Source: Chondrilla cf. caribensis (lineage: Eukaryota; Porifera; Demospongiae; Chondrillida; Chondrillidae). From it: 64,000 nt of DNA. Under the pieces are notes generated by a model. It saw only the letters and a list, made by a program, of their open reading frames with translations. It was not told the DNA's origin and made no database searches. The DNA lies in NCBI GenBank assembly GCA_964020155.1, contig OZ026567.1, positions 2,266,430 through 2,330,429 on the forward strand, in the 5' to 3' direction. Position 1 is the first letter of the stretch. Every line of letters begins with the position of its first letter. Of this stretch, positions 25,998-37,742 are shown piece by piece. Made by a program: the position numbers and the translations under genes.

Positions 25998-27329
25998 ACG
26001 TGTGAGAGTTTGCATAAGTATTTAATTTTGAGTATGTACATGTATAGTGCATGAACATGCTTAGGATATGTACATACAGTACTAGTTATAAAAACTGAAC
26101 GTTCTACAGGTGTAGAACAGGCATACCCATACCTGTTCCATTCCAATAACCCTATAGATGGGAATGGTGGTTTAGTAGGTGTGTCCCTGAACATGATTAT
26201 TTGTTGGGGATACCTGTTCAAGGCAGAAACTGCTACAATAAAAATTAGTGTTAAATTGGAATGTTAAAATCTTGAAGTCAAGCTGGGTTAGGCTTTTGTG
26301 TACTTTCTTCCGGTCGTAGTATGATCGGATGGCCAATGATCATTCCTACCTCATTACATTCTGTATATGCATGTATTATTACATATATCATGCATTAAAT
26401 TTTAATTATAGCAAGCTGTAATATAATGAACTGTTATTTATATGGTTGATGTCATTCACATGTGCTGTAAGGCTATAACTATACCTCCATTTAATATGCA
26501 ATTGGTTGTCCTGTGTTAATATTGATCAGGTAATGCACTACACATATAATATTATAATAATATAATTTTGCCTTGTGTGAGTATTCACTTACCATTTTAA
26601 AACTCATGATCATCAGCTACAACAACACTGGTGAGTTAATAGTGGTACCGGTATTGAGTGGTATCATGCTTTGAGTTATATTAAGGCAGACTGGTTTCCA
26701 CCAAAATGCACTTAATAAGGCTTCAATCCCTAATATAACTATGCACTAGACACGCTGCTTATGATAGTACATGTTTATGATTACAGTTAAGCCATGCGTG
26801 CAATTATTACAAGAATACTTATACATGAACTCAGATACTGCCACTGTGGAGTGCATGATGATATGGGTTATGGAATGGGTCCATTATATGGAAACAGGAA
26901 TTTCCAAGATTGAATCCCCACATAATATATAATATTATGTCTACAATGCACGTATTGAAGGATACTACCAGCATAATGGTAATATCTCATAAACTAAAAT
27001 GTTCATTGCAATGAATCCTTATTATAGTGAGTTAAATTTGTTGTGGAGATATTTCTTGTAAACTACGGTCATAGGATTATGAACGTTTGAGCGAGGGGTT
27101 TGCCCATTTGACCGCACATATGCGGCTTCAGATCTAGATTCAGGGGGGAATTCAGAGCATTGGCATTTTTGACCACAACTACCCCCCCCCCCCCCCGGAT
27201 TGGTCGGCATTGTCCGCCAATAAATTATACGGAGGTATTCGGAAGTCTCTGCCATCTGCATATTATCTGCTTCTGACGCCTCGCCTTACATTTGGTCCTT
27301 GCTCCAGTGAAACCGCCCATCTATTCTGA

Positions 27330-28272
27330 GTATTCAGCGGCGACTTACTAGAAAGGTTTGTTTTATCTTGGTTTCATTGAGTCTGAAGTCAGTACGATGT
27401 AGATGGAGAAATCCTAGAGCCCTTCCTTCTGTTCGTATCACATTTGTCGTTGTTTTTGTTGTGAATACTGTAGTTATTCTCCTGTCAATAGCTAATAGTT
27501 AAACCTTCCGACTCGTATTATCACTTCAAAGAGCATTCGTCTCGTGGAATTAGATTCTCCTATGCCAGGATACGCTGCCAAGAAAGCCTCATCCTTCTTA
27601 GGCACAAAATCTCGCAACTTTGCTCGTATTTGATCTATTTCACTGAATGAGCCTTCACTACTCGACATATTTCAGGTGCTTCTCGAACGATTTGTCTCCC
27701 TGATTGGACGATAGGGATAAATTCCATTTTCGGACAGTAGGAAAATGGAATTTATCCCTAACTTAATAGTAAACCCATCGAGATCTTCGCTACGTTCGGA
27801 TGCAGCGTTGACCTATTACATGTACTAGATGTTTGAAGGTAAGGTAAAGGCACCTAATTTAGAACGTTCCTAATTTGGAACACTGAGTTTTTAACGGGAA
27901 CAGCTCTCAGACAAAAGTGTCAATCCAGCCTAGATCATAGTGAGATAACCAGCAACTATTATACTTTGCAACAGTGAAGACAGAATGACTGGACGCATGC
28001 TTTGTGAGAAGATCGAGGCAAATGAATCTGACGACCGGTCAAATTCGTGGAATATAATTGCTGCAACTTTGTGTCAAATTCTCACCGTGCCGCAAATCTA
28101 TGAAAGAGAATCCACAATAGCGTCAAAAGTCGACTGCACCTGCTAAGTTTGAGGTCTCCTCTTCTGTCCTGACACAAGTGTGAAGCCGAGACATGAATGC
28201 TGAGTGCAGGCTCTTGCACATTGCCAATGATGATAAAATCAAACGCTCGATACATTTTATAAAATCAGCAAA
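27330..28272. other. Unassigned spacer with transposon scraps
   Basis: At 27712-27758 two copies of GGGATAAATTCCATTTTC-like sequence face each other (inverted repeat), with words like GACGATAGGG related to the element at 41850. A run of 16 C lies at 27181-27196 just upstream. No gene was recognised. Confidence 0.4.
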
Positions 28273-28431
28273 ATGCTGAAATGGAGAAAAGAACAGTTAG
28301 AAAAGGCTTTGCAGGAAATTAGGAGCAGCAACGGAGAGTCTTCCATACTTTCGACTGCTCACAAGAATGGTATCCCAGTCACCACCCTCCCACAACCACC
28401 TCCGGAAGTTGGTCATTTCATGTACACTTGA
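28273..28431 (+). pseudogene. Psq-type helix-turn-helix fragment
   Basis: A 52-codon ORF starting at ATG 28273 reads MLKWRKEQLEKALQEIRSSN, then GIPVTTL. This resembles the pipsqueak/CENP-B-like HTH at the N-terminus of pogo/Tigger transposases (acidic/basic helix, AL-x-x-I, then GIP-x-x-TL). No transposase catalytic core follows. It is probably a transposon relic, though a first exon of a host gene is possible. Confidence 0.4.
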
Positions 28432-29558
28432 GTTTTGTTTCTGTCCTTTTCATATACGTAGGCCTGAGCCTTTTGATTCCCCTTTTCCCGGAGATTCTGA
28501 ACGACAGCGGGCCAAGTTTGTCAACGTGTTCCAAATTAGGGACCGGGGCGATTATAGGTGATGTTTTTCTTAGCCTTCATGAAATGCCAATCAATTACTG
28601 TTCGATGAAGACTTAAACACTCTTAGACTAGTACTGATATCCTATTTAGTAAAAGGCATTCAAAATCTAGGAAACAAATTCAATATTACATACGTACTAT
28701 GATCACACAATGAAATACAGGGTGTTTGTGGAATGTTTAAACACACAAAATATAGGCTGGGTAAAAGAATACACATACACGCCAGATCATTTTATGTATG
28801 GGATAACATGCATAACTTTTGACCTCTGTATTCCTAGAAACCTTTATTTGATGTTTAAGAAGAGTACGTCTATAACTTTGGTTTCCCATACCTATATACT
28901 GTACTTAAGAAATGTCCAGATTTTGCATATAACATATGAGATAATATCATTACTTAGTCTTGTTGAACATACCTCATAGAATGTCTAGCAACTATTTCCC
29001 AGTCATCAACTTTAACATGTCCAAAGTTTCTGTAGCAGTGTTTCTGTGGTTAATTGTTAAAAATCCGGCAACACCGACCAATCTGTGCAGGACATGTTGG
29101 TACTGGAAAAATTTGTGAATGTCGCTCAATGATTAATTCGGGACAGTTGGCAACTATGGATTAGAGGGGTTGTACTGTAAAGCCAACCCCCTTCAACTCC
29201 TACTCCTTTTTTCTTTTAAATGGTCCTGCCAGGAAAAAGTCACCATATAAAATCGGAAGTGAGAATGTGTCTGGCTATGTGAGACTAACCTGATAATGCC
29301 TACTTCAAGTTACTTGGTCATTTTGTGTGTTACTAGATGACGTATAAACACTTCACAATTGTTCACTACAATAATCTATTATAAGTTGACATGAACAAGG
29401 GGTCGGATGGTTGAATCAATAATTCGACAAACACTTGTTAATCAATCAATGATTATTTTAACTAACATGACTATAGTTAGTCTAGTGGTGTTGAGATTTT
29501 ACTGTGCTATAGCAGTACAGGTAATATTGATCTTCTATCTCTACATAGCTTTAAAGTT
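28432..29558. other. Upstream region of protease copy B
   Basis: No coding region was recognised. A pyrimidine-rich tract ending TCTACATAG at about 29540-29549 looks like a splice acceptor just before the first coding exon, so a 5' untranslated exon may lie here. Confidence 0.35.
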
Positions 29559-30980
29559 GTGCATGAGATGGCTTCAGGTGGCATGATAAGGAAACCGGAA
29601 GCAAATGTAGCTCCAAATACAGGTTCAGGAGCTATTCAGGACGTATACCGAGAAAAGATGAAGAGATCAGTGGTCTATATTGACACACATGAGTACGTTG
29701 AATATATTCATGTAGCATATTCTTATGGCACCTATTCCCATTAAAACATCTTCATACAGTAATTTTACAATGTATGGAAGCACTAGCCATAGTAGAAAGT
29801 TTATAAGCATTCGACTCACTTTTTGATCATTTTGCATTTCATTTACGTGATATTAATTGATGTTATACTGGTTAAGACATGAATACTTGGTCAGTATAAC
29901 ATACTAGAACTACACACACAGGTACATTGTCCCCTCAGGACTCACCATTTAAGATAACACACTGCCTTCACGCCCATGTCCTAACCACAAAATAAGCATT
30001 GATATTCCAAACAGACTATTCAGATGTCTTAATATCAAAATTCGAATCTAAGCAGTTTAGAGGTTTATGTAGTGATTAAGACATGGACATGGGAGTAGTA
30101 TGACATGAATTGCCAAATCCCAGTGGGCATAGTGCTCAAGGGTGGGAGCATTCTGCATACAGTATCACCCACTTAATATACCGCCGGTTAATTGGCCAAA
30201 CCATTTATTATGCCACAATTTTGTGGCACAAATTTATCAGTATGGGGAAAGTATATGATATCTATATTGTTTTCATTTCGACTTCCGGTATGTAATGCTC
30301 GTCCGATATATATCCTGAATCCTGAAGGCACAATAATAAGTGACCATACATGGGAATTTTGCACTTATCATTAGAATGTACTTGTGATGCTAGCACAGCG
30401 AAAACAGCACACCTGTATCTGTTTTTGGCCCCAAGTTATGTACAAATTAGTAATTATTGACTTTACATATAGTACGTATGTATATTCTTTTTATAAGTAC
30501 ATTTTGCAGTGTTGCTTCCATCATAGATTAAAAGGACATAAGTACAATGTCTGCAGAATTTTGTCACGTGTTGATAACGTCACCTACGTATGTTGTCCTA
30601 ATACATATTATCTGGTGGTATAGAGAAAAATGGTGTCTTGTGTGGTACCAAGATAATGGAAAAACCCTTATAACTCGTCAGATAATTTTGGAATCAAGCT
30701 GAAACTTCACAGAACTACAAAGACAGATTTGAAGTACATTTCTTTGAAAGCAAGTAATTCAAGTTCAAAAACTCATGGGGCTGCTGCCCCCCACACTCGA
30801 ATTACTTGAGTGTCTTTCTTAGGTTCAGAAGAACCTTCACTGAAGTTAATACGTTTGGCGGAGCTTCAGGCACGAATTCTAGCCCAATTTCTAATTGTCG
30901 GCGTTCGAAATCGGCCATCTTCATTTCGCGCAATATAAATTATAATTAAAATTCATTTTAGCAGTTACGCATAGGAATAT

Positions 30981-31019
<39 letters not shown>

Positions 31020-34000
31020 CGGTCAAGCGTTACATACTGGAAGTCAATATGAAAACAATAATATAGAAAAAAATCTGACAACGTGACTATTTTTTATGTT
31101 TGTGCTGGTACTCAAAATATTGTCAACCAACAAAATGACCCCTTTTCCCATGCACGGTCATATATACCAGTTCCATCTAGGACAAATAAGCAATACAAAC
31201 TCAGTACCAGTACCATTAAAAATATTGATATTAATTCCCCAAAATTGGTTAATTGTTTTACACTTGTCATTCTTGAAGATGTGATACTAGCATTGATGGA
31301 ATAATTTAGTCGCTATATTATTGGCTTAATTGAAATAATAATGAATAATGAATAGTGATAATAGTCAGATCAAGGGAGTATACGTACCTCTATAGTGTAA
31401 AAACTGTTTTATCAACATTAATCAACATTAATGTTAGTTTAGAATTATTAACAGCTTTGGAATTTTGGAATAAATGACTAAAGCATCTGATTTTAATTGG
31501 ATGAATTGTATGTCATCAATACATTGATCAGTACTACATTGAATTTTTGCCAATATATCTGATACTGTCTTGTGCTAAAAAATTGCTGATTGCATACCAT
31601 TGTATCTATACACAACCGGAAAGAAGTTACGCACCATAAGGAGGTCTTTATTATCACATTTGGGGTCCTCCCAAAATAGCAATTTTCATAGTTCACTCCC
31701 ATAATGAGGTTAACATGTACATACATGTATGCAACTACTGCAAACTTTCCCATAATACTTCACGATCATCCCTGATTGCAGCAAAAACGTCGGAGAGGGA
31801 TCTGGGAGTTTGGTTGAAGTGATGCAATACATGCCAAAGCCCTTACTTTTGACTTGCCACCATGTGATTCCTTCCAAGGAAATAGCAAAACAATGTACAA
31901 TTAGTTTTGATCGTCTTAGTAACAGTAAGCCAGGTGTGGAGGTGAAGGGATCTGAACTCTTCAACTTCGAATTGCTTTTTGAGACTCATAAGGTAAGGTT
32001 TGCATTCAAGTACAATGATGTACCATTATTGTGACCATGTTATTATATAATATGTACGTTTATATTATAGAATATACTGTATTATGTTCGGTAGCAATCA
32101 TACAAACTGAACATTCAATGGTCATACCCGTTTTCTGAAAATGTGTGTTGAAATGGATACATGTATGAACAGGTATGAGCATACCCATTCTCAAGTTTAC
32201 CCCATAACTGTACTCAACACCTCATAGTATTTTTCCCATATTATGTGTTTGACTCGATTCTTTTACTGGCTTCCATGGATAAATCACATTAGTTACATAA
32301 CTATTGCCTTTAAAATACATACATAATCTTACCCATTGCTGTTCTTCGCTGTTGATTATCTATGAAATATGGCATATTTCAAGTATGGCATATAGTGAGT
32401 GTCATTGAAAGTCTCAGCGGGATGCCTAATCTAAAATGCCAAACCCATTAGGGCACTAGAGGGATGGCTTTAAGAACATTTGACCGGCAATTGTGTGCGT
32501 GAATAAGAGGAAGATAATAATTATCACTATGTAGATGTACACTTTCGACAATTGCCAAGTTTGGAAACTCACCCACTAAATGGCAATTTCCATTAATTAT
32601 AGTTGGTATAGGTATGGAACAAGTACAGGTACACCCATATTCTATGCCCGTTAATGTTCAGTTTTGTATGAAGGTTCTGAACCTCTGCTATATATATGGT
32701 ATGGTTTGAGAATTTTGCATAATTATTAAGTATAACAGTCAAACATCAATTTAAGATTTACCTTGAAAATAATATTAATTTTGCTCTCAATAATTTGCTA
32801 GGGTCTTGACTTCACTTTGATTGCTGTCAACTCCGATAAGTTACCTGGAGAACCTCGGTGTAGCTTTTCATTCACAAAGAGCAATGATCTGAAGCTACCA
32901 CTGGAAAAATTGACCAACGTGACCTTGATTCACTACCCTTATAGTGATAAGAAACGTCTACAGCAGGAACGTGTTGAAAATTCGTACCGTATTCTCCACA
33001 TGGATGGTGAGTAATCATGAATTACAGTGCAAATTATTGCAATATAGTTCAAGTTGTCAACAACAGTAAAATTAAATTCTCCCTTATGGTGATAAGCAGC
33101 TAGACATGTACCAATGGTTTGCAACTTATTGGTAATGTCCTATAGCAGTACCTACTATACTTATGGACCTCCGTATAAGAATTACAGTTTAGTTATACAG
33201 AATTATTACAGTCTAGTCTAATAAACTGCCTGGTTAGTACTGTTAGATGGTACATACCTCATACTAAAACTACATTCGGTGTGCCACCCAAGGTACTTTC
33301 CACTAAGCATGTTTTACTATAACCATTCCAGCATTAATGCCACTGAATGGTGAGAAAGGGAAGGGTGTATGTAGTTCACAACCACAGAAAGATATGTACT
33401 GTTATTTGAACATAGTGATACTTACTGTAATAATCTATAGATTATTACAGTAAGTATCACTATGTCTACGTCAGTAGATATTACCATGTATGGTATGTAT
33501 AGTTTCATTTACTTTTTTCAGCAATTTCCGAAACAACACTCATTCTCAATAAACAAATGCACACTTTCCTTTTTATGTTATACTACATGTACAGTGAGCT
33601 GGTAATGTTCAAACTAAGTCATGGCAAATCATCTTGCATGATCACTTGTGAAATTTCATTCTGGGAACAATTGTATGTATACAGTGTGTTTATCCCTTGA
33701 TTTTTTGGGGGTGGTGAGAGTCCAGGAGGCCTGCTATACTGACTACTGTGAAGAAATTATGGGATGCAATGGGTTCAACTCCTGAACTGGCATTTCTTTT
33801 TTTCAGCATCCCCTACCACCAAACAGAGGACTACCAGCAAACTGATTCAAACTAATTTGATTTTCATTTTTGTACACATGTGTTTGTTTGTAAATCATGT
33901 ACGGTACATACCAAAAACTATGTACACATTTCCGTGTATGCCTGCAGAATGCATTTTATAGCTTTACGCAGAAGTCGTTACAGGTGTCAGGATATCAGCG

Positions 34001-36844
34001 CACACGAGTACGTATTATTGCAAGCATGAACATATGTGGTTTGTACTACGATACAGGCGTACATACGTACGTAACTCTTCAAACTATTTCGTGATTGTCG
34101 ACATAATGAGTGAGAAAAATTTTATTTAGACAAAAAGCTAAGATATTAATAATAAGTCTTAGTATTGTACACAGACCGAAGGTAAAATAATAAATGAATA
34201 GGTAAAATAAGAAATAAGTGTAATACGTGGAGCGTAGATAAAAATACTTATTAAAATGGCTGTTTGGCTCTAATCTTGCAGCAACCTTTGTCCATTGCAT
34301 GTCTATTTTCTCTATCTGCATTAATTCTCTCGATCCAGAGGACCTGCTTATAGCACGACTCTCTAATGACATCTACCTTTTCTTTGTACGTACATATAAT
34401 ATACGAGAGCTAAGTGATTCCCCACTTAAAATATGATTTATATTATTATTTTTATTTACAATTCGATGATAGATAAAGTATTGATGCACTCAGCAGAGAC
34501 TCATGGAGGATCCTCCGGGTGTCCAGTCCTCCGTGAGGTTGACAATGAGTGGGCCATTGTTGCCATGCATTGTGGTACAATTAGGCATAAGAAAACTAAT
34601 GAACCAGCCAATCAGGCATTGTGTATCAAGGTCATCAAGGATTACGTATTTAATAAAAAAGAATGCCAGGGTGAGTAGTGTACCTGTAATTAAACGATAT
34701 ACTTTGATGTGGATAACTTGATGTCAAAGGATGTGGGCCATTGTATATATTATGCTCGCTGCACTCCATGATCAATCCAATACTACCAATTATTATGGTG
34801 GACATACATAATATAATACATCACAGAAAACCTGACATATCGTAATATGGTTTACTAAAGGCACGATTATGATTATGTTACAATGATATTATGTTACATT
34901 ATGACATCTATGTACTATGAGAGAAATACACTAGGGCTGGAGAAAAACTATGATCATAATATATATTGCAATTAAACTATGATATTTTGAATACTTAGGA
35001 ATTTAACCTACACTTATACTATGATAGAATTACAATGTACATGTGTAATGAATTACAATAACTGCAATTTATGTATTATACTATTCCATGACAATTACAT
35101 TCGAAAGTGTGTAATTAATAATGATATTGTGATGTTATGATATGTCAAGTTTTCCGTGATGTGTACCATACATACATCAAACTAGCCAATTCTTGTACTG
35201 TTATACCATTTTTGTACCTGCTACTGTATCTATTGTCCACAGCACCTGATTACGATGCTGCTATAAAGGAAGCTCATAAAACAATGAAAGCGATTGGACC
35301 AATTGAAGAGTTTCGGAAACATGCAAGCAGTTCAGAAGAAGAGAGTGATGATTGTGAGATACAGTGAATTTTCATTAATTTGACAGCAATTCATGATCAT
35401 GTGAAGAGAATGTTGTTCTATTAGGTAGTGTGGTTGACCAAATCCTTATACAGTATACGGAGAAAACTCACTAAGACAAACTACATGCCAGGACCCACAG
35501 TCAGACAAATCAGTTCTTGTTATCAGATGTTCTTCTAATGAGAATTTGCTCACTACAGGCACACTAATTAGCAAACCAAATGATGCTCAAAATGTGGTTT
35601 GTGTTAGCAGGAAATTGTCTTAGGGTGTTTATCTTAATGAGTTTCTCCTGTATTATATGCTGTACTTCGATTTACAGTGTTGTATTGTCAACATTAAGAG
35701 TGCTACAAAATATGTATCTGTAAAACAAGTGAACATATTGAAGTTTTGTTTTCGTATCAACTGATTCTATCTGACTCAGCACATCAATATTCCAACAACA
35801 TGAATATTGATTTTGTGTACACAAATAATGATGGATAAAGACAGTTGTCAAAAGAAAGCAAAAATTACATGTACAATGCAAAGCAGTATATGTGTGTGTG
35901 TGAGTTTCATAATGTTATGTATCTAATTTCAAGTATGTACATGTATAGGGTTTAAACATGTTTGGGATATGTGCATATGGTCAGAACGGGCATACCCATA
36001 CCAGTTTCATACCCTTACCCACTGAATGTTTAGTAGATGAGTCTCGAACTCTACCATTGTAAAAATGTATTCACCTACGTGGTGATAATGATTATAATTA
36101 TAATGTAAATCTCAGTGTTAAAGCTGATACATATCTCCAATTCATTGTGTTACAGTTTGTTGGAAAATGGTTTATTCAAGTTACATGAATCAGTGAATTC
36201 TCTTCTATCATGGTTTGGGACAAAGATTGTGTCTTCACTTGGCTGTCCACCATGTTTTGACAAAATCTTATCGTTATCGTTCTTTTTCTTCTTGTTATTG
36301 ATTCTTTCACCCCTCTTTCCGGGACTTTCTTTTTCTAACTCCAAAAATACCACTTCGTTTTGAAGTAACACTTTTAGGTGTTGATTAGAGTATACAGTAA
36401 GTAAGAGAACCGTACCCATATTCGTTCTATTTGCATTTTCAGAAAACATTCACAGCCGTAGAATGTTCATTTTTGTATGATTAGTACCGTATTTATATTC
36501 AGTTATAATATCCACATAAAATACATCATTTTATTCATTGTATCACAGTTTTGAAGAGAATGCCATCTGATGCTGGACTTCGCTATGTCACCAGGCATCA
36601 AGAAATTGGTAGACGTTGGACAGACCTTGCTTTGGAATTGGGAGTTCCAGAACCTCATATTGATTATCAAAGTAGATCCAATGGAGTAACTGAGTTGGCA
36701 TACTGGAGAAATGGCAGAGTGGAGGGTGCAAAAACAACCTGGGAATATTTATTGGAGAAAGTGAAGGAAATATTCGGTGATGAAGTTGAAGCTAGCTTGA
36801 AAAGGAAAATAGCCTCTGATCCGCTGCTGACCAAGAAAATATAA
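29559..36844 (+). CDS. PA-clan trypsin-like protease with C-terminal Death domain (copy B)
   Basis: This is an intracellular-looking serine protease fused to a Death domain; no signal peptide is seen. Exons are 29559-29692, 31782-31992, 32802-33006, 34473-34670, 35243-35353 and 36549-36844. Starting at the second Met (29568) the product is about 381 residues. All junctions have GT-AG and consistent phases. The catalytic triad is visible at about His69 (TCHHVI), Asp115 (GLDFTLIAV) and Ser195 (GGSSGCPV), with a GEGSGSLVEV strand before it, as in Trypsin_2/HtrA-type folds. The Death domain (about 36560-36825) shows IGRRWTDLALELGVPEPHI and TWEYLLEKVKEIFG. If the exon 5 donor (T, then GTGAGA) is not used, exon 5 runs to TGA at 35367 and yields a 287-residue protease without the domain. 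Skipping exon 5 is also in frame. The substrate is unknown; a role in cell-death or immune signalling is inference. Confidence 0.8.
30994..31014. repeat. (AT)n microsatellite
   Basis: A short AT run within intron 1 of protease copy B. Confidence 0.9.
33411..33464. repeat. Perfect 54-bp palindrome
   Basis: The two 27-bp halves are exact reverse complements with no spacer, centred between 33437 and 33438; the left half starts CATAGTGATACTTACTG. It lies in intron 3 of protease copy B. The matching place in copy A (about 21979-21995) has only one diverged arm, so the palindrome arose after the duplication. Confidence 0.95.
33705..34440. other. Insertion specific to protease copy B intron 3
   Basis: Copies A and C pass directly from the GTGTGTTTATCC word to the acceptor of the next exon, while copy B carries about 730 extra bases here. 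No clear inverted ends or coding region were recognised. Confidence 0.5.
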
Positions 36845-37742
36845 TAATGCTTTGTTGGGGATACCTGTTCAAGACGGAAACTGCTACAATAATAATTAGT
36901 GTTGAATTGGAATGATATAATCTTGACTTTAAGCTAGGTTAGGCTTTTGTATATTTTCTACTGGTTGTAGTTTGAATAATTGTTATGACAAAACTCGGCC
37001 AAATGAGAATTCCAACCTTGTTACATACTGCATATGAGTCTATGCATGTATTATTACATAATATTGTATATCATAATAATTATAACAAGCTGTAATGTGT
37101 CCTTACATGTGCCATAAGGCTATAAAACAACTATACCGACATATAATATTATTATGTAATTGGTTGTTCTGTGTTGATATTGATTATTTAAATATATATA
37201 TATGTAATATAATACATATAATATAAATAATGCACTACATCTTAATGTAATTTCGCCTCGTGTGCATATTTACTTACCATTATGAAACTCATGAGCTATA
37301 CACAAGTCTTGTTGTACTATGAACAACAAGAATGATCAGTTTAAAGCCGTATTATATATATATATAATATAATTTATTTTATTTAATTGTAAAATATGTG
37401 TATATAGGCATAATTTATGTATATTATATATAATGTATTATTAATATTAATATTTATTTAATTTTATTGTAGAATATGTGTATAATATGTGCATAATTTA
37501 TGTGTATTTTTTAATAATAATATTGTAACCATTATTATTATACCAAATCAGATTTATAACTACAGTATAATATATAATTATATAATAATATTATATAATA
37601 TATATCATGAATATAATACTCTAATTTACAATTAATTAAAATAAATAAAACACATATAATACATGTATTTTACAATTAAATAAAATAGATATAATAATAA
37701 TTACGATAATAATAATAAATAAATAACAGAAAACAAATAAAA
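36845..37742. other. AT-rich spacer after the Death-domain exon
   Basis: The first 450 bp matches the 3' flank of copy C (26200-26600). The rest (about 37340-37740) is almost pure A/T with TTATTATA-like words and contains no gene. It runs into the 3' end of the LINE at 37743. Confidence 0.6.

Noticed and set aside
27022..27261. 79-codon minus-strand ORF with a glycine run
   Set aside because: It spans a C homopolymer and a repeat shared with 24480-24760; no domain is seen.
36150..36449. 99-codon minus-strand ORF in protease intron 5
   Set aside because: No recognisable domain, no splice support, and it overlaps a plus-strand open frame of equal plausibility.
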